In this document: piece by piece, positions 31,968 through 40,778 of the stretch
Numbering within the stretch: position 1 is the first letter of the stretch
Layout of the letters: each line of letters begins with the position of its first letter
Position numbers and translations under genes: made by a program
Notes under the pieces: generated by a model
Told to the model about the DNA's origin: nothing
The model's input: the letters and a program-made list of their open reading frames with translations, nothing else
The model's database searches: none
Source: Competibacteraceae bacterium UBA6584
GTDB lineage: Bacteria; Pseudomonadota; Gammaproteobacteria; Competibacterales; Competibacteraceae
Assembly: GCA_002433805.1 (NCBI GenBank)
Contig: DJIW01000105.1
Span: 1-43,062, forward strand
Length of the DNA: 43,062 bases
Reading direction: 5' to 3'

Positions 31968-32726
31968 TTAGCGGCGCACGGAAAGCTGAAAGCGCTGTCC
32001 GCCTTGACGCAGCACCGCGCCGCCGGGCGTGACGCTTTCCAACACCGCGCCCTTTTCGACCGGATCGCCTTCCCGGTAGCGCCGGCCGTTGATCACCACG
32101 AAGCGCGCGTCCGGCTTGGGACTGTAGACGTGGATGTCGAGATTCAATTCCGGCACCCCGCGCCGCGCTGCGGCGGGCAGCGTGTCCAACAGCGGCGGCG
32201 GTTCCGGGCCGATGGTGACGGTGGGGCCGGCCGCCGGTTTGGAGTCCTCCCGCCGCCGCTCGCGACTGGCGCTGTTACTCGGTCGCGCGGGGTCGGTCGG
32301 AACCGGATTGCCGGTCGCCTTCTTGCGCGGCGGCGCGGGTGGCGGCGGCGCGGCTTGCGGCGCGGCGGTTTCTAGATCGGTCGCGGCGTTGACTGAAACG
32401 CCGCTGTCCGTCGGAGCCACCGGCGGGGCGGCCGCGGGTGGCGGGATTGAAGCCGGCGCGGTTTGCGGCGCGCGGGCGGTCGCCGTGGATGGGGAGGGCG
32501 CGCCCGCAGGGGCGGTGGCGACCGCCGCCGGCTCCGACGCGGATTTGGGTTGGATTAGAAAATAGGCCAGCAGCGCGGCGTTGAAACCGAGTCCCAATCC
32601 CAAGCTCAGCCAAAGCCAAAGCCGTTGGTTGGTTGGCTGCGCGGGCGGCAATGCCGCGAGGCTCGGCGGTTGCCCTAGATGGCGCTCGTGTTCGGCCTTG
32701 CGCAGCGCATCGAGAATATAGGACAT
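31968..32726 (-). CDS. General secretion pathway protein GspB
   Basis: GspB/ExeB works with ExeA to place the type II secretin in the outer membrane. The 252-residue product begins MSYILDALRKAEHERHLGQP, a signature of the family, then has a membrane helix (about residues 36-58) and a long Pro/Ala/Thr-rich periplasmic linker. The C-terminal T2SSB domain has ELNLDIHVYSPKPDARFVVI, NGRRYREGDPVEKGAVLESV and GAVLRQGGQRFQLSVRR. It starts 1 base after the exeA stop, so the two are one unit. No other type II secretion genes are in the window, as in other bacteria where exeAB is separate. Confidence 0.9.
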   Translation of the reverse strand: MSYILDALRKAEHERHLGQPPSLAALPPAQPTNQRLWLWLSLGLGLGFNAALLAYFLIQPKSASEPAAVATAPAGAPSPSTATARAPQTAPASIPPPAAAPPVAPTDSGVSVNAATDLETAAPQAAPPPPAPPRKKATGNPVPTDPARPSNSASRERRREDSKPAAGPTVTIGPEPPPLLDTLPAAARRGVPELNLDIHVYSPKPDARFVVINGRRYREGDPVEKGAVLESVTPGGAVLRQGGQRFQLSVRR

Positions 32727-32727
32727 C

Positions 32728-34692
32728 TCAGGGTTCTCGAACGGGCTGGCTCAGGCGGGGCACGGCGGGCGGCGGCGCGAGATTGTTCAACAGCAGCAAG
32801 GTCTGCTCGCCCGCCATGCCATCCACCACCAGGCCGTGTTCCTTCTGGAAATCTCGCACCTGATTGCCCAAATCGGCGTCGAACCGCTCCGACGGCGCTT
32901 CGGGGACGGGTCGGCCGGCGGCTGTCGCCAAGCGCCGGCGCAGCCAGCGCACCGCCTCGCCGTTGTTGCCGGGGCCGATGATCGGTTGGTCGGTTTGCAA
33001 CTCCCACAGCAGAAGATAAGGTCCGTTCCACAGCGCTTTGAGTTGGCTTAAGGGCACGATGGCCGACTGCCCGCCCAGATCCAGGATCGCTTGATCGGCG
33101 TCGAGCCCGCGCAAGACCACTGGGGCCGTTCCGCCGCCGGGCCGGTTCAGCCGCAGCGCGGCGGGGCGGTCGAAACGGCGCAGGGTGTCCCAGTCGCCCT
33201 GACCTGACATACAGCGCAGCTTGCGGGTTTTGACGTACTCGCAAAACGCCGCCGCGCGCCCCTGAAACGGCGCGACGTTCCAAGCGGCCAACAGGCGTTC
33301 GTTGCTGGTGTCGGCGCGCGGATCGCGCAGCCAAGCGGTTAAATCGAACGGGGCAGCGCCGGCCGCCGGCGCGAGGGTGGGATCGGGTGGCGAGCGGTCA
33401 GTTGAATCCGGTGACGGCGCGGCGTCGGGAGCGGCTGTCGCGGCAACGCTCGGAGAGCGATCGAGCGCCGAGGTCGGCCCCGGCGTCGCCGGATTAACCG
33501 GTGGGCCGCCCGCAGCCTTGCCGGGCGGTCCGTCCGTCGCTGGCGTCGTGGTGGCCGGCGTGGCGGCGCTGGGCGTCGGTGAGGCTGCCGCGCCCGTTGC
33601 GGGAACCTTCGGCGCTAAATCCATCTTGGAGGTTGCCATCGGCTGCCCGTGGTCCGTCAAGGTCGCCGCCGGTTTGCCGGAATCCGGGGGAATCCATTGG
33701 GCCGCCGCCAGCGCGGTGTTTGGGACGCTCGCCGCTTGGCTGTCCGAACGCGCGACCGGCGGCGCGGCGGCGGGCGGCTCGGTGCGAGGCAGCCAAAGGC
33801 CAAGGCCGATCATGATCAGGCCGGCGAGTCCGATCGCCAGCGCCGGACGCGCGTTGAGCGGGTGCCGCGCCGCGTCGGACGAGTGGGGTTGCAGCGCTTC
33901 GCGCGCGGCTTGGCGGACTGTCCCGGCATCGATCCGCTTCGCATTCCGGCTGTAAGCGCCGAGCAAGGCGCGATCGCAAATGATGTTGATCAGGCGCGGA
34001 ATGCCGCCGGAGCGCCGGTAAACGGCCCGGAGCGCGCCCCGCGCGAACAGATCCTCGCGCCCGCCGGCCACGCGCAGCCGGTGGCGGATATAGGCGGCGG
34101 TGTCCGCCGCGTCGAGCGCCGGAAGGTGGTAGCGCGCGGTGATCCGCTGGGCCAACTGCCGCAAATCCGGCCGCGCCAACAATTGCCGCAATTCCGGCTG
34201 GCCGACCAGAATGATCCTGAGCAACTTGTGTTTGGTGGTTTCCAGATTGGTCAACAACCGAATCTGTTCCAACAGCTCGCGGCTCAGATTCTGCGCTTCG
34301 TCGATGATCAGCACGGTGCGCCGTCCGGCGGCGTGGGCGCGCAACAGATGCTCGTTGAGCGGGTCCACCAGGGCCTTGAGCGTGGGATGCTCGCGCGGGT
34401 AGGCGACGCCCAACTCGTCGCAGACGGTGGCCAGCAATTCCTCGACCGTCAGGCGGGGGTTCAGGCATAGGGCGATGTCGGCCCGCTCCAGTTTTTGTTC
34501 CAACAGGGAGCGGACCAGCGTGGTTTTGCCGGCGCCGACCTCGCCGGTCAGCTGGACGAAGCCGCCGTTCTCGTCGGTGCCGTACAGCAGGTGCGCCAGC
34601 GCTTCCCGGTGGTGCTGGCTGAGGTACACGTAGGAAGGATCGGGAGTGATCGCAAACGGCGGCTCGCGCAGTCCGAAGTGGCCGGCGTACAC
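32728..34692 (-). CDS. ExeA/GspA-type AAA ATPase for type II secretin assembly
   Basis: The 654-residue product has a cytoplasmic AAA ATPase domain with MYAGHFGLREPPFAITPDPS, Walker A GEVGAGKTT at 50-58, Walker B VLIIDEAQNL, a membrane helix near residue 280 (ALAIGLAGLIMIGLGLWL), and a long Pro/Ala/Thr-rich linker. The C-terminal periplasmic part ends in a peptidoglycan-binding domain (RDFQKEHGLVVDGMAGEQTL). The frame is open to 34932 through recG; I chose the GTG at 34692, 2 bases after the recG stop, because it gives the standard start and has GAGG 7 bases upstream. It is coupled to gspB and probably transcribed with recG. Confidence 0.9.
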   Translation of the reverse strand: MYAGHFGLREPPFAITPDPSYVYLSQHHREALAHLLYGTDENGGFVQLTGEVGAGKTTLVRSLLEQKLERADIALCLNPRLTVEELLATVCDELGVAYPREHPTLKALVDPLNEHLLRAHAAGRRTVLIIDEAQNLSRELLEQIRLLTNLETTKHKLLRIILVGQPELRQLLARPDLRQLAQRITARYHLPALDAADTAAYIRHRLRVAGGREDLFARGALRAVYRRSGGIPRLINIICDRALLGAYSRNAKRIDAGTVRQAAREALQPHSSDAARHPLNARPALAIGLAGLIMIGLGLWLPRTEPPAAAPPVARSDSQAASVPNTALAAAQWIPPDSGKPAATLTDHGQPMATSKMDLAPKVPATGAAASPTPSAATPATTTPATDGPPGKAAGGPPVNPATPGPTSALDRSPSVAATAAPDAAPSPDSTDRSPPDPTLAPAAGAAPFDLTAWLRDPRADTSNERLLAAWNVAPFQGRAAAFCEYVKTRKLRCMSGQGDWDTLRRFDRPAALRLNRPGGGTAPVVLRGLDADQAILDLGGQSAIVPLSQLKALWNGPYLLLWELQTDQPIIGPGNNGEAVRWLRRRLATAAGRPVPEAPSERFDADLGNQVRDFQKEHGLVVDGMAGEQTLLLLNNLAPPPAVPRLSQPVREP

Positions 34693-34694
34693 CG

Positions 34695-36833
34695 TCAGAC
34701 CTCGCCGTAACGCGCGCCGGAGCCGATCCAGCGCCGGATCAGCGGCTCGACGCATTCGGGATGGTCGCGCAGCAGGCGGTCGGCGGCGTAGCGGGCGGCG
34801 TTCAGCAAATCCTGATCGCGCAGCAAGTCGGCCACCCGCAGGCTTTGTTCGCCGGTTTGCCGGGTGCCGAGCACCTCGCCGGGACCGCGCAATTCCAAGT
34901 CGCGGCGGGCGATTTCGAAGCCGTCGTTGCATTGGCGCAGCGTCGCCAGCCGGTCGTGGGCGATGGACGACAGCGGCGGTTTATACAACAGCACGCAACT
35001 GCTGTCGGCGGCCCCGCGTCCGACCCGGCCCCGCAACTGGTGCAATTGAGCCAGACCCAGCCGCTCGGCGTTTTCCACGATCATCAGGCTGGCGTTGGGC
35101 ACGTCCACGCCGACCTCGATCACGGTGGTGGCGACCAGTAAATCGAGAGAGCCGGCCTTGAAGGCGGCCATGACCGCTTCCTTGTCGGCGGCGGTCAGCC
35201 GGCCGTGAACCAGTCCGACCCGCAGTTCCGGCAACGCGGCGGTCAGCCGTTCGGCGGTCGAGGCCGCCGCCTGGCATTCCAGCACTTCCGATTCCTCGAT
35301 CAACGGACAGACCCAATAGGCTTGCCGGCCGCGCTGGCAGGCTTGCCGGATGCGCTCGATCACCTCCAGCCGGCGGCTGTCGGGGGCGGCGACCGTTTTG
35401 ACCGGCCGGCGGCCGGGCGGGAGTTCGTCGATCACCGAGGTGTCGAGATCGGCGTAGGCGCTCATCGCCAGCGTGCGCGGAATCGGAGTGGCGGTCATGA
35501 TCAACTGATGCGGGCAGCGGCCGCCATGCCGGCCTTTTTCGCGCAGCGCCAGCCGCTGGTGCACGCCGAAGCGATGCTGTTCGTCCACGACCGCCAGGGC
35601 CAGTTCGGCGAAGGCGACCGTATCCTGAAACAGGGCGTGGGTGCCGACGGCGATCTGAATTTCGCCGGCGGCGAGGCGTTCCAGCAGCGTCCGCCGCGCC
35701 CGGCCGGTCAGGCGGCCGGTCAGCCAGGCGACCTCGACCCCCAAGTCGCCGAGCCAGCCTTGAAAATTGCGGTGGTGCTGCTCGGCCAGCAACTCGGTGG
35801 GGGCCATCAGCGCCGCCTGAGCGCCGGTTTCGACCGCGCGCAGCGCGGCGATGGCGGCCACCACGGTCTTGCCGGAACCGACATCGCCCTGTAACAGCCG
35901 CAGCATCGGACGCGGTTCGGCCAAGTCGGCGGCGATTTCGGCCAGCACCCGCTGCTGGGCGCGGGTGAGCGCGAACGGCAAGCGTTCCAAAAAGCGCTGG
36001 CTCAAGCCGCCGTTGCCGAGCAAGGGCGGCGCGGCCTGGCGGCGCATCCGCTCGCGCAAGCGCCGCAAGCTGAGCTGGTGGGCCAGCAACTCCTCGAACG
36101 CCAGCCGGCGGCGGGCGGGGTGTCGGCCGCTGTCCAGGGTTTCCAGCGGCGCGTCGCTCGGCGGCTGGTGGAGCAGCCGCACCGCGTCGGCGACCGACAT
36201 CAGTTGCAGTTGCAGCCTCACGGCGGAGGGTAATAATTCCGGCAGCAGCGCCGCCTTTTCGAGCTGCGCCAACGCCCGTTCGGCCAAGGCGCGCAAGGTG
36301 AACTGCTGCAAGCCGGCGGTGCTGGGATAGACCGGGGTGAGCCGGTCGGCGACCGGCGGCGCGCCGGCGTCGAGCCGCCGGCATTCGGGATGGATCATTT
36401 CCAAGCCGCCGTAACCTTGGCGGACCTCGCCGAAACAGCGCAAGCGGCCGTGTTTCTGGCTGAACATCTGCTCCTGGGCCGGACTGAAATGGAAAAAGCG
36501 CAAGCTCAGTCCGCCGGTGGCGTCGCGCAGGTGACAGAGCAAGAATCGCCGGCCGCGCTCGCTCACCTCGCCGCTTAGGATTTCGCCTTCGATTTGGGCC
36601 TCCGCGCCGGGCAGCAAATCGCCGATTGGGGTGACGCGGCTGCGGTCTTGATAGCGCAGCGGCAGATGCAACAGCACGTCCTCGACGGTGCGGATGCCCA
36701 ACCGGACCAGACGTTCGGCCAGCCTCGGCCCCACGCCGTGCAAGGCGGTGACCGGAAGCGGCTCGGCGGCCGGCGGACGCGCCGCGCCGCTCGCTCGGGC
36801 TTGCGGTTGGTGCTGCATGCCGCCGCGCTCCAT
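34695..36833 (-). CDS. recG: ATP-dependent DNA helicase RecG
   Basis: RecG remodels stalled forks and branch-migrates Holliday junctions. The 712-residue product has an N-terminal wedge/OB domain (GVGPRLAERLVRLGIRTVED, DRSRVTPIGDLLPG), then superfamily 2 motifs: Walker A LLQGDVGSGKTVVA, MAPTELLAEQHHRNF, the DEQH box VVDEQHRFGVHQR, TATPIPRTLAMS, and the C-terminal LVATTVIEVGVDVPNAS and QLHQLRGRVGRG. It is slightly longer than E. coli RecG (693), with a short Gln/Ala-rich N-terminal lead; an ATG 5 codons later is an alternative start. It follows ridA by 8 bases. Confidence 0.97.
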   Translation of the reverse strand: MERGGMQHQPQARASGAARPPAAEPLPVTALHGVGPRLAERLVRLGIRTVEDVLLHLPLRYQDRSRVTPIGDLLPGAEAQIEGEILSGEVSERGRRFLLCHLRDATGGLSLRFFHFSPAQEQMFSQKHGRLRCFGEVRQGYGGLEMIHPECRRLDAGAPPVADRLTPVYPSTAGLQQFTLRALAERALAQLEKAALLPELLPSAVRLQLQLMSVADAVRLLHQPPSDAPLETLDSGRHPARRRLAFEELLAHQLSLRRLRERMRRQAAPPLLGNGGLSQRFLERLPFALTRAQQRVLAEIAADLAEPRPMLRLLQGDVGSGKTVVAAIAALRAVETGAQAALMAPTELLAEQHHRNFQGWLGDLGVEVAWLTGRLTGRARRTLLERLAAGEIQIAVGTHALFQDTVAFAELALAVVDEQHRFGVHQRLALREKGRHGGRCPHQLIMTATPIPRTLAMSAYADLDTSVIDELPPGRRPVKTVAAPDSRRLEVIERIRQACQRGRQAYWVCPLIEESEVLECQAAASTAERLTAALPELRVGLVHGRLTAADKEAVMAAFKAGSLDLLVATTVIEVGVDVPNASLMIVENAERLGLAQLHQLRGRVGRGAADSSCVLLYKPPLSSIAHDRLATLRQCNDGFEIARRDLELRGPGEVLGTRQTGEQSLRVADLLRDQDLLNAARYAADRLLRDHPECVEPLIRRWIGSGARYGEV

Positions 36834-36841
36834 GAAGATCT

Positions 36842-37228
36842 TTACGGCTCCAAGACCAGCACGGCGTCCATTTCGACCTGCGCCCCGCGCGGCAAGGCGG
36901 CGACGCCGATGGCGGCCCGAGCCGGATACGGTTCCTGGAAATACTCGGCCATGATCTGATTGACGCGGGCGAAATGACCGAGATCGGTCAGAAAGACGTT
37001 GAGTTTGACCGTATCGGCCAACCCGCCGCCGGCGGCTTTGGCCACCGCCGCCAAGTTGTCGAACACCCGGCGGATTTGCGCGTCCATCGCGCCGGCCACC
37101 AGTTCCATGGTGGCCGGATCGAGCGGGATCTGACCGGACAGGTAAATCGTATTGCCGACCTTGACCGCTTGGGAGTAGCTGCCGATGGCGGCGGGGGCTA
37201 AATCGGTATGGATGATTTCGCGAGGCAT
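36842..37228 (-). CDS. ridA: 2-iminobutanoate/2-iminopropanoate deaminase
   Basis: RidA (YjgF/YER057c/UK114 family) hydrolyses reactive enamine/imine intermediates from PLP enzymes. The 128-residue product begins MPREIIHTDLAPAAIGSYSQ and has AVKVGNTIYLSGQIPLDPAT, and the substrate-binding arginine in YPARAAIGVAALPRGAQVEM. The frame is open upstream to 37321, but the ATG at 37228 gives the family N-terminus; the extra 31 residues resemble translated spacer. Order spoT-ridA-recG is common in gammaproteobacteria. The upstream gap to spoT is 102 bases. Confidence 0.96.
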   Translation of the reverse strand: MPREIIHTDLAPAAIGSYSQAVKVGNTIYLSGQIPLDPATMELVAGAMDAQIRRVFDNLAAVAKAAGGGLADTVKLNVFLTDLGHFARVNQIMAEYFQEPYPARAAIGVAALPRGAQVEMDAVLVLEP

Positions 37229-37330
37229 GGCGCGGGCTCCGGACGGATTTTTCCCGCCGTCGGCGGGGTATCGGGATGAGAAAAAACGTTTGCGGGCGGT
37301 GCTGGAACGGGTCGAACCCACCGGGAAGCG

Positions 37331-39601
37331 CTAGATGCGCCGGGCGACCTTCGACACTTCTGGCAAGGTTCGCAACCGCCGCAGCACGCGGGCCAGATGG
37401 GTGCGATCATCGACGTTCAGCAGCAAATAAACCGCGATGCTATTCCCCTCTCGTTCCGACGTGTTGATGGTTTCGATGTTGGTGTCGGTGGCGGAAATGG
37501 CGGCGGCGATGGTGGCCAGCACGCCGCGCTGGTTGGAGACTTCCAGGCGCAGTTCCACGGGAAAGTCGGTCTTGATGTTTTGTTCCCATTCCACTTCGAT
37601 CCACTTATCGGCGTTTTTCTTGTAGCCGGTGACGTTTTTACAGTGATCGCGATGGATGACGATGCCGCGCCCGGCGTTGAGAAAACCGATGATGGCGTCG
37701 CCGGGCAACGGCCGGCAACACTTGCCGAAGCTGACCACGGTGCCCTCGGTGCCCTTGATCAACAGCGGTTGGGCGCTGGCGTCCGGCGGGGCGGCTTCGT
37801 CGCGGTCGCCGCCCGGCAGCAGCCGCTTGGCGATCAGCGCGGCGACGCGGTTGCCCAAGCCGATGTCGGCCAACAGTTCCTCGAAGCTGCTTAAATTGAA
37901 CTCCCGAAGCAGGGCCTTGACCCGCTCGACCGGCAAGTCGTTGAGGCCGCTGATCCGGCCGGACAAGGCTTTTTCCAACAGGCGCTTGCCGAGCAGGGCG
38001 GCTTCGTCGCGCTTGAGGTGCTTGAGATAGTGGCGGATGCTGGCGCGGGCCTTGGCGGTCACCACGAAATTGAGCCAGGACGGATTGGGTCGGGCGGTGG
38101 GGGTGATGATCGCCTCGACCGTCTGGCCGGTCGCCAGCGGGGTGCGCAGCGGCACCAGCCGCCGGTCCACCCGCGCGCCCACGCAGGTGTTGCCGACGTC
38201 GGAATGGATGGCGTAGGCGAAATCCACCGCCGTGGCGCCGCGCGGCAGTTCGATGATCTCGCCGCGCGGGGTGAACACGTAAACCTCGTCGGGGAACAAG
38301 TCGATCTTGACGCTTTCCAGGAATTCCACCGGATTGCCGGCGCGGCGCTGCATGTCGAGCAGCTTGCTCAGCCATTCGCGGGCGCGCTGTTGGGCGTGGC
38401 CGCCTTCGCCTTCGCCGCCGGATTTGTAGCGCCAGTGCGCGGCGACGCCGACCTCGGCCATGATGTGCATGTCCTCGGTGCGGATTTGCAGTTCGATGGG
38501 AACGCCGTTGGGACCGAACAGGACGGTGTGCAGCGATTGGTAGCCGTTGGCCTTGGGGATGGCGATGTAATCCTTGAAGCGCCCCATGATCGGCTTGTAC
38601 AGGTTATGGGTGACGCCGAGCACCCGATAGCAGGTATCCACGGTGTCCACGACGATCCGCACCGCGTAAACGTCGTAGACTTCTCGAAACGGCTTGCTTT
38701 TGCGGGTCGGCGGCCGGTCGGGATCGGAGGCGACGCCGGTCGACGGCTCCCGAAACGGCAGCGGCGGCTTGCCCCGCATTTTCTGATAGATGCCCCAGAG
38801 GTGTTTGCCGCGTCCCACCACCCGCGCGCTGATCCCTTCCTCCTGAAGCCGGGTATCGATGCGGGCTTCCATCTGGCTGACGATTTCGTGGCGGTTGCCG
38901 CTCATCTTGCGGACCGCCTCTTGCAGCACCCGGAAGCGGAACGGATGGAGGTGGCTCAAGCCGAGGTCTTCCAGTTCCTGGCGCAGGTGGTTCATGCCCA
39001 GCCGACCGGCGATGGGCGCATAGATTTCCAGGGTTTCGCGGGCGATGCGGCGGCGCGAGTCCGGCCGCATCGCGCTCAGGGTGCGCATGTTGTGCAGCCG
39101 GTCGGCCAGCTTGATCATGATCACCCGCAAGTCCTTGGCCATCGCCAGGAACATCTTGCGGAAATTCTCGGCCTGCGCTTCGAGCTTGGAATTGAAGTGA
39201 ATGTGGGTCAGCTTGCTGACGCCGTCCACCAGTTCGGCGACTTCCGGCCCGAAGCGCGCGCTGAGGTGCTCCTTATCGTATTGGGTGTCCTCGATGACAT
39301 CGTGCAGCAGCGCCGCCAGCAGGGTTTCGAGTTCGAAGCGGACATTGGCGAGGATGCGGGCCACGGCCAGCGGATGGAAGATGTAGGGCTCGCCGCTTTT
39401 GCGGTAGACGCCGGCGTGCGCTTCGGCCGCGAAATAACAGCCTTCGCGCAATTGCCCGACGGACTCCGGCTCCAGATATTCGCCGACGATCGCGCACAGA
39501 TCGTCGATGCGCAGCCGCAAGTCATCCAGCCACTCGTCATCGACGGCCAGCTTGCGGAGCTGCTGGAGTTCGTTGCGAACATCCCGCAACGGCGCGCTCA
39601 T
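37331..39601 (-). CDS. spoT: Bifunctional (p)ppGpp synthetase/hydrolase SpoT
   Basis: SpoT degrades and makes (p)ppGpp in the stringent response. The 756-residue product has the HD hydrolase domain with LLHDVIEDT (about 98-106) and KLADRLHNMRTL; the RelA/SpoT synthetase domain with GRGKHLWGIYQKM, FKDYIAIPKANGYQSLHT and IELQIRTEDMH; the TGS domain (YVFTPRGEIIELPRGATAVD); the GKCCRPLPGDAIIGF zinc-like region; and a C-terminal ACT domain. The intact HD motif argues for SpoT rather than RelA. Between YQKM and EVYDVYAV there is a Pro/Arg/Ser-rich insert about 23 residues longer than in E. coli SpoT. The frame is open to 39682, but the ATG at 39601 has GGAG 9 bases upstream. Confidence 0.97.
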   Translation of the reverse strand: MSAPLRDVRNELQQLRKLAVDDEWLDDLRLRIDDLCAIVGEYLEPESVGQLREGCYFAAEAHAGVYRKSGEPYIFHPLAVARILANVRFELETLLAALLHDVIEDTQYDKEHLSARFGPEVAELVDGVSKLTHIHFNSKLEAQAENFRKMFLAMAKDLRVIMIKLADRLHNMRTLSAMRPDSRRRIARETLEIYAPIAGRLGMNHLRQELEDLGLSHLHPFRFRVLQEAVRKMSGNRHEIVSQMEARIDTRLQEEGISARVVGRGKHLWGIYQKMRGKPPLPFREPSTGVASDPDRPPTRKSKPFREVYDVYAVRIVVDTVDTCYRVLGVTHNLYKPIMGRFKDYIAIPKANGYQSLHTVLFGPNGVPIELQIRTEDMHIMAEVGVAAHWRYKSGGEGEGGHAQQRAREWLSKLLDMQRRAGNPVEFLESVKIDLFPDEVYVFTPRGEIIELPRGATAVDFAYAIHSDVGNTCVGARVDRRLVPLRTPLATGQTVEAIITPTARPNPSWLNFVVTAKARASIRHYLKHLKRDEAALLGKRLLEKALSGRISGLNDLPVERVKALLREFNLSSFEELLADIGLGNRVAALIAKRLLPGGDRDEAAPPDASAQPLLIKGTEGTVVSFGKCCRPLPGDAIIGFLNAGRGIVIHRDHCKNVTGYKKNADKWIEVEWEQNIKTDFPVELRLEVSNQRGVLATIAAAISATDTNIETINTSEREGNSIAVYLLLNVDDRTHLARVLRRLRTLPEVSKVARRI

Positions 39602-39641
39602 GAACGGCGTCTCCTGGGATCGTGAGGCTGGAAACCGGCGC

Positions 39642-39926
39642 TCAATCCGCTTCGGCCGCGCCGTTATTATCGAGCTCGCCATCGGTGGCGGGCGCGGGCG
39701 GCTCCGGGGCGGGCGGTACGTGGCGGCGATATTTTTCCTGGAGCATGTGATCGAGCTTGCCCTCGGACAACTCGCGCAGCGCGACGACGGTGGGTTTGTC
39801 GTTTTCCCAAGGCACCAGCGCTTCCTTGCCGAGCGCCAGATCGCGCGCGCGGCGCGCGGCGATCAGCACCAATTCGAAACGGTTGTCCACTTGGTCGAGG
39901 CAGTCTTCAACGGTGATGCGGGCCAT
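39642..39926 (-). CDS. rpoZ: DNA-directed RNA polymerase subunit omega
   Basis: Omega assists assembly of RNA polymerase and contributes a ppGpp site in gammaproteobacteria. The 94-residue product has the family start MARITVEDCLDQVDNRFELV, LIAARRARDLALGKEALVPW, and DKPTVVALRELSEG, followed by a Pro/Ala-rich acidic tail. It is close to E. coli omega (91). The gene lies between gmk and spoT, the conserved gmk-rpoZ-spoT order. This places a target of ppGpp next to the enzyme that controls it. Confidence 0.97.
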   Translation of the reverse strand: MARITVEDCLDQVDNRFELVLIAARRARDLALGKEALVPWENDKPTVVALRELSEGKLDHMLQEKYRRHVPPAPEPPAPATDGELDNNGAAEAD

Positions 39927-39994
39927 TCGGGGCGGTCTCCAAACGTGACGTAGCGACGCGGCTAAAAATAAGCAGTCTAATGATGGCCGAGCCG

Positions 39995-40609
39995 TTATGA
40001 CAAGAGCGTTGTGATCAGGTGGCGGTGGCGTTTGAGCTGCCGGTCCCGGCGGTGGCGCTCGGCGATCAGGATGGCGCGCAGCGCGTCCAGCGCGACCGGA
40101 AACCGATCGTTGACGATCAGATAATCGAATTCGGCGTGATGCGACAGTTCATCGAGCGCCGCCGCCATCCGTCGTTCGATGGTGTCGGCGTTGTCCTGGC
40201 CGCGCCCGGTCAGCCGCTGCCTCAAGCTCGCCACTGAAGGCGGCAGGATGAAAACGCTGGTGCTGTCGGGCAGCAGCGCCCGCGCTTGCCGCGCGCCTTG
40301 CCAGTCGATCTCCAGGATCACATCCAGGCCGGTCTCCAGCTGCGCCAGGACCGCCGCCCGACTGGTGCCGTAATAGTGGTCGAACACCCGCGCGTGTTCC
40401 AGAAACAGGCCCTCATCCCGCATCGCCTCGAAATCGGCCACCGACACGAAATGGTAGTTCACTCCGTTTTGCTCGCCCGGACGGGGCGAACGGGTGGTGT
40501 GGGAAATCGAAACCGCCACGCCGGGCGTGGCCTCCACCACACTTTTGACCAAGCTGGTTTTGCCGGCCCCGGAGGGCGCGGCGATGATGAACAGGCTGCC
40601 GGTGGGCAT
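39995..40609 (-). CDS. gmk: Guanylate kinase
   Basis: Gmk phosphorylates GMP to GDP. The product of about 204 residues has the P-loop FIIAAPSGAGKTSLVKSVVE, the GMP-binding HTTRSPRPGEQNGVNYHFVS and YYGTSRAAV, the lid RLTGRGQDNADTIERRM, and the typical AEFDYLIVNDRF end. The frame extends to a TTG at 40621, directly after AAAGG with no spacing. The ATG at 40609 is preferred because it gives the family start MPTGSLFIIA, though the site then lies 12 bases upstream. yicC lies upstream on the same strand, 157 bases away. Confidence 0.97.
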   Translation of the reverse strand: MPTGSLFIIAAPSGAGKTSLVKSVVEATPGVAVSISHTTRSPRPGEQNGVNYHFVSVADFEAMRDEGLFLEHARVFDHYYGTSRAAVLAQLETGLDVILEIDWQGARQARALLPDSTSVFILPPSVASLRQRLTGRGQDNADTIERRMAAALDELSHHAEFDYLIVNDRFPVALDALRAILIAERHRRDRQLKRHRHLITTLLS

Positions 40610-40778
40610 CGAGGATTGCAACCTTTAGACCTTGGAAATCAAGGCATCGTTCGCGCGAAAACGGCGGACGCCGACGGATCGTCGCATTGTACCTGGGAAG
40701 GCGGGCGGGCGATCGACTATCTCGCTGTTGGAGGGGCCTTGCTTGGGGCGGGGCGGTTTCCGGAAGCTCGGGCCGGCT

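Noticed and set aside
32728..34692. Pro/Ala/Thr-rich stretches of exeA and gspB as a tandem repeat element
   Set aside because: They are low-complexity periplasmic linkers typical of both families, without a regular DNA repeat unit.
38018..39625. 535-codon open frame opposite spoT
   Set aside because: It is the antisense of spoT. Long antisense frames are expected in GC-rich genes, and the product is His/Asp/Val-rich with no recognisable motif.
39602..39682. 27-residue N-terminal extension of spoT
   Set aside because: It overlaps rpoZ, and the ATG at 39601 has a good ribosome site and standard N-terminus.
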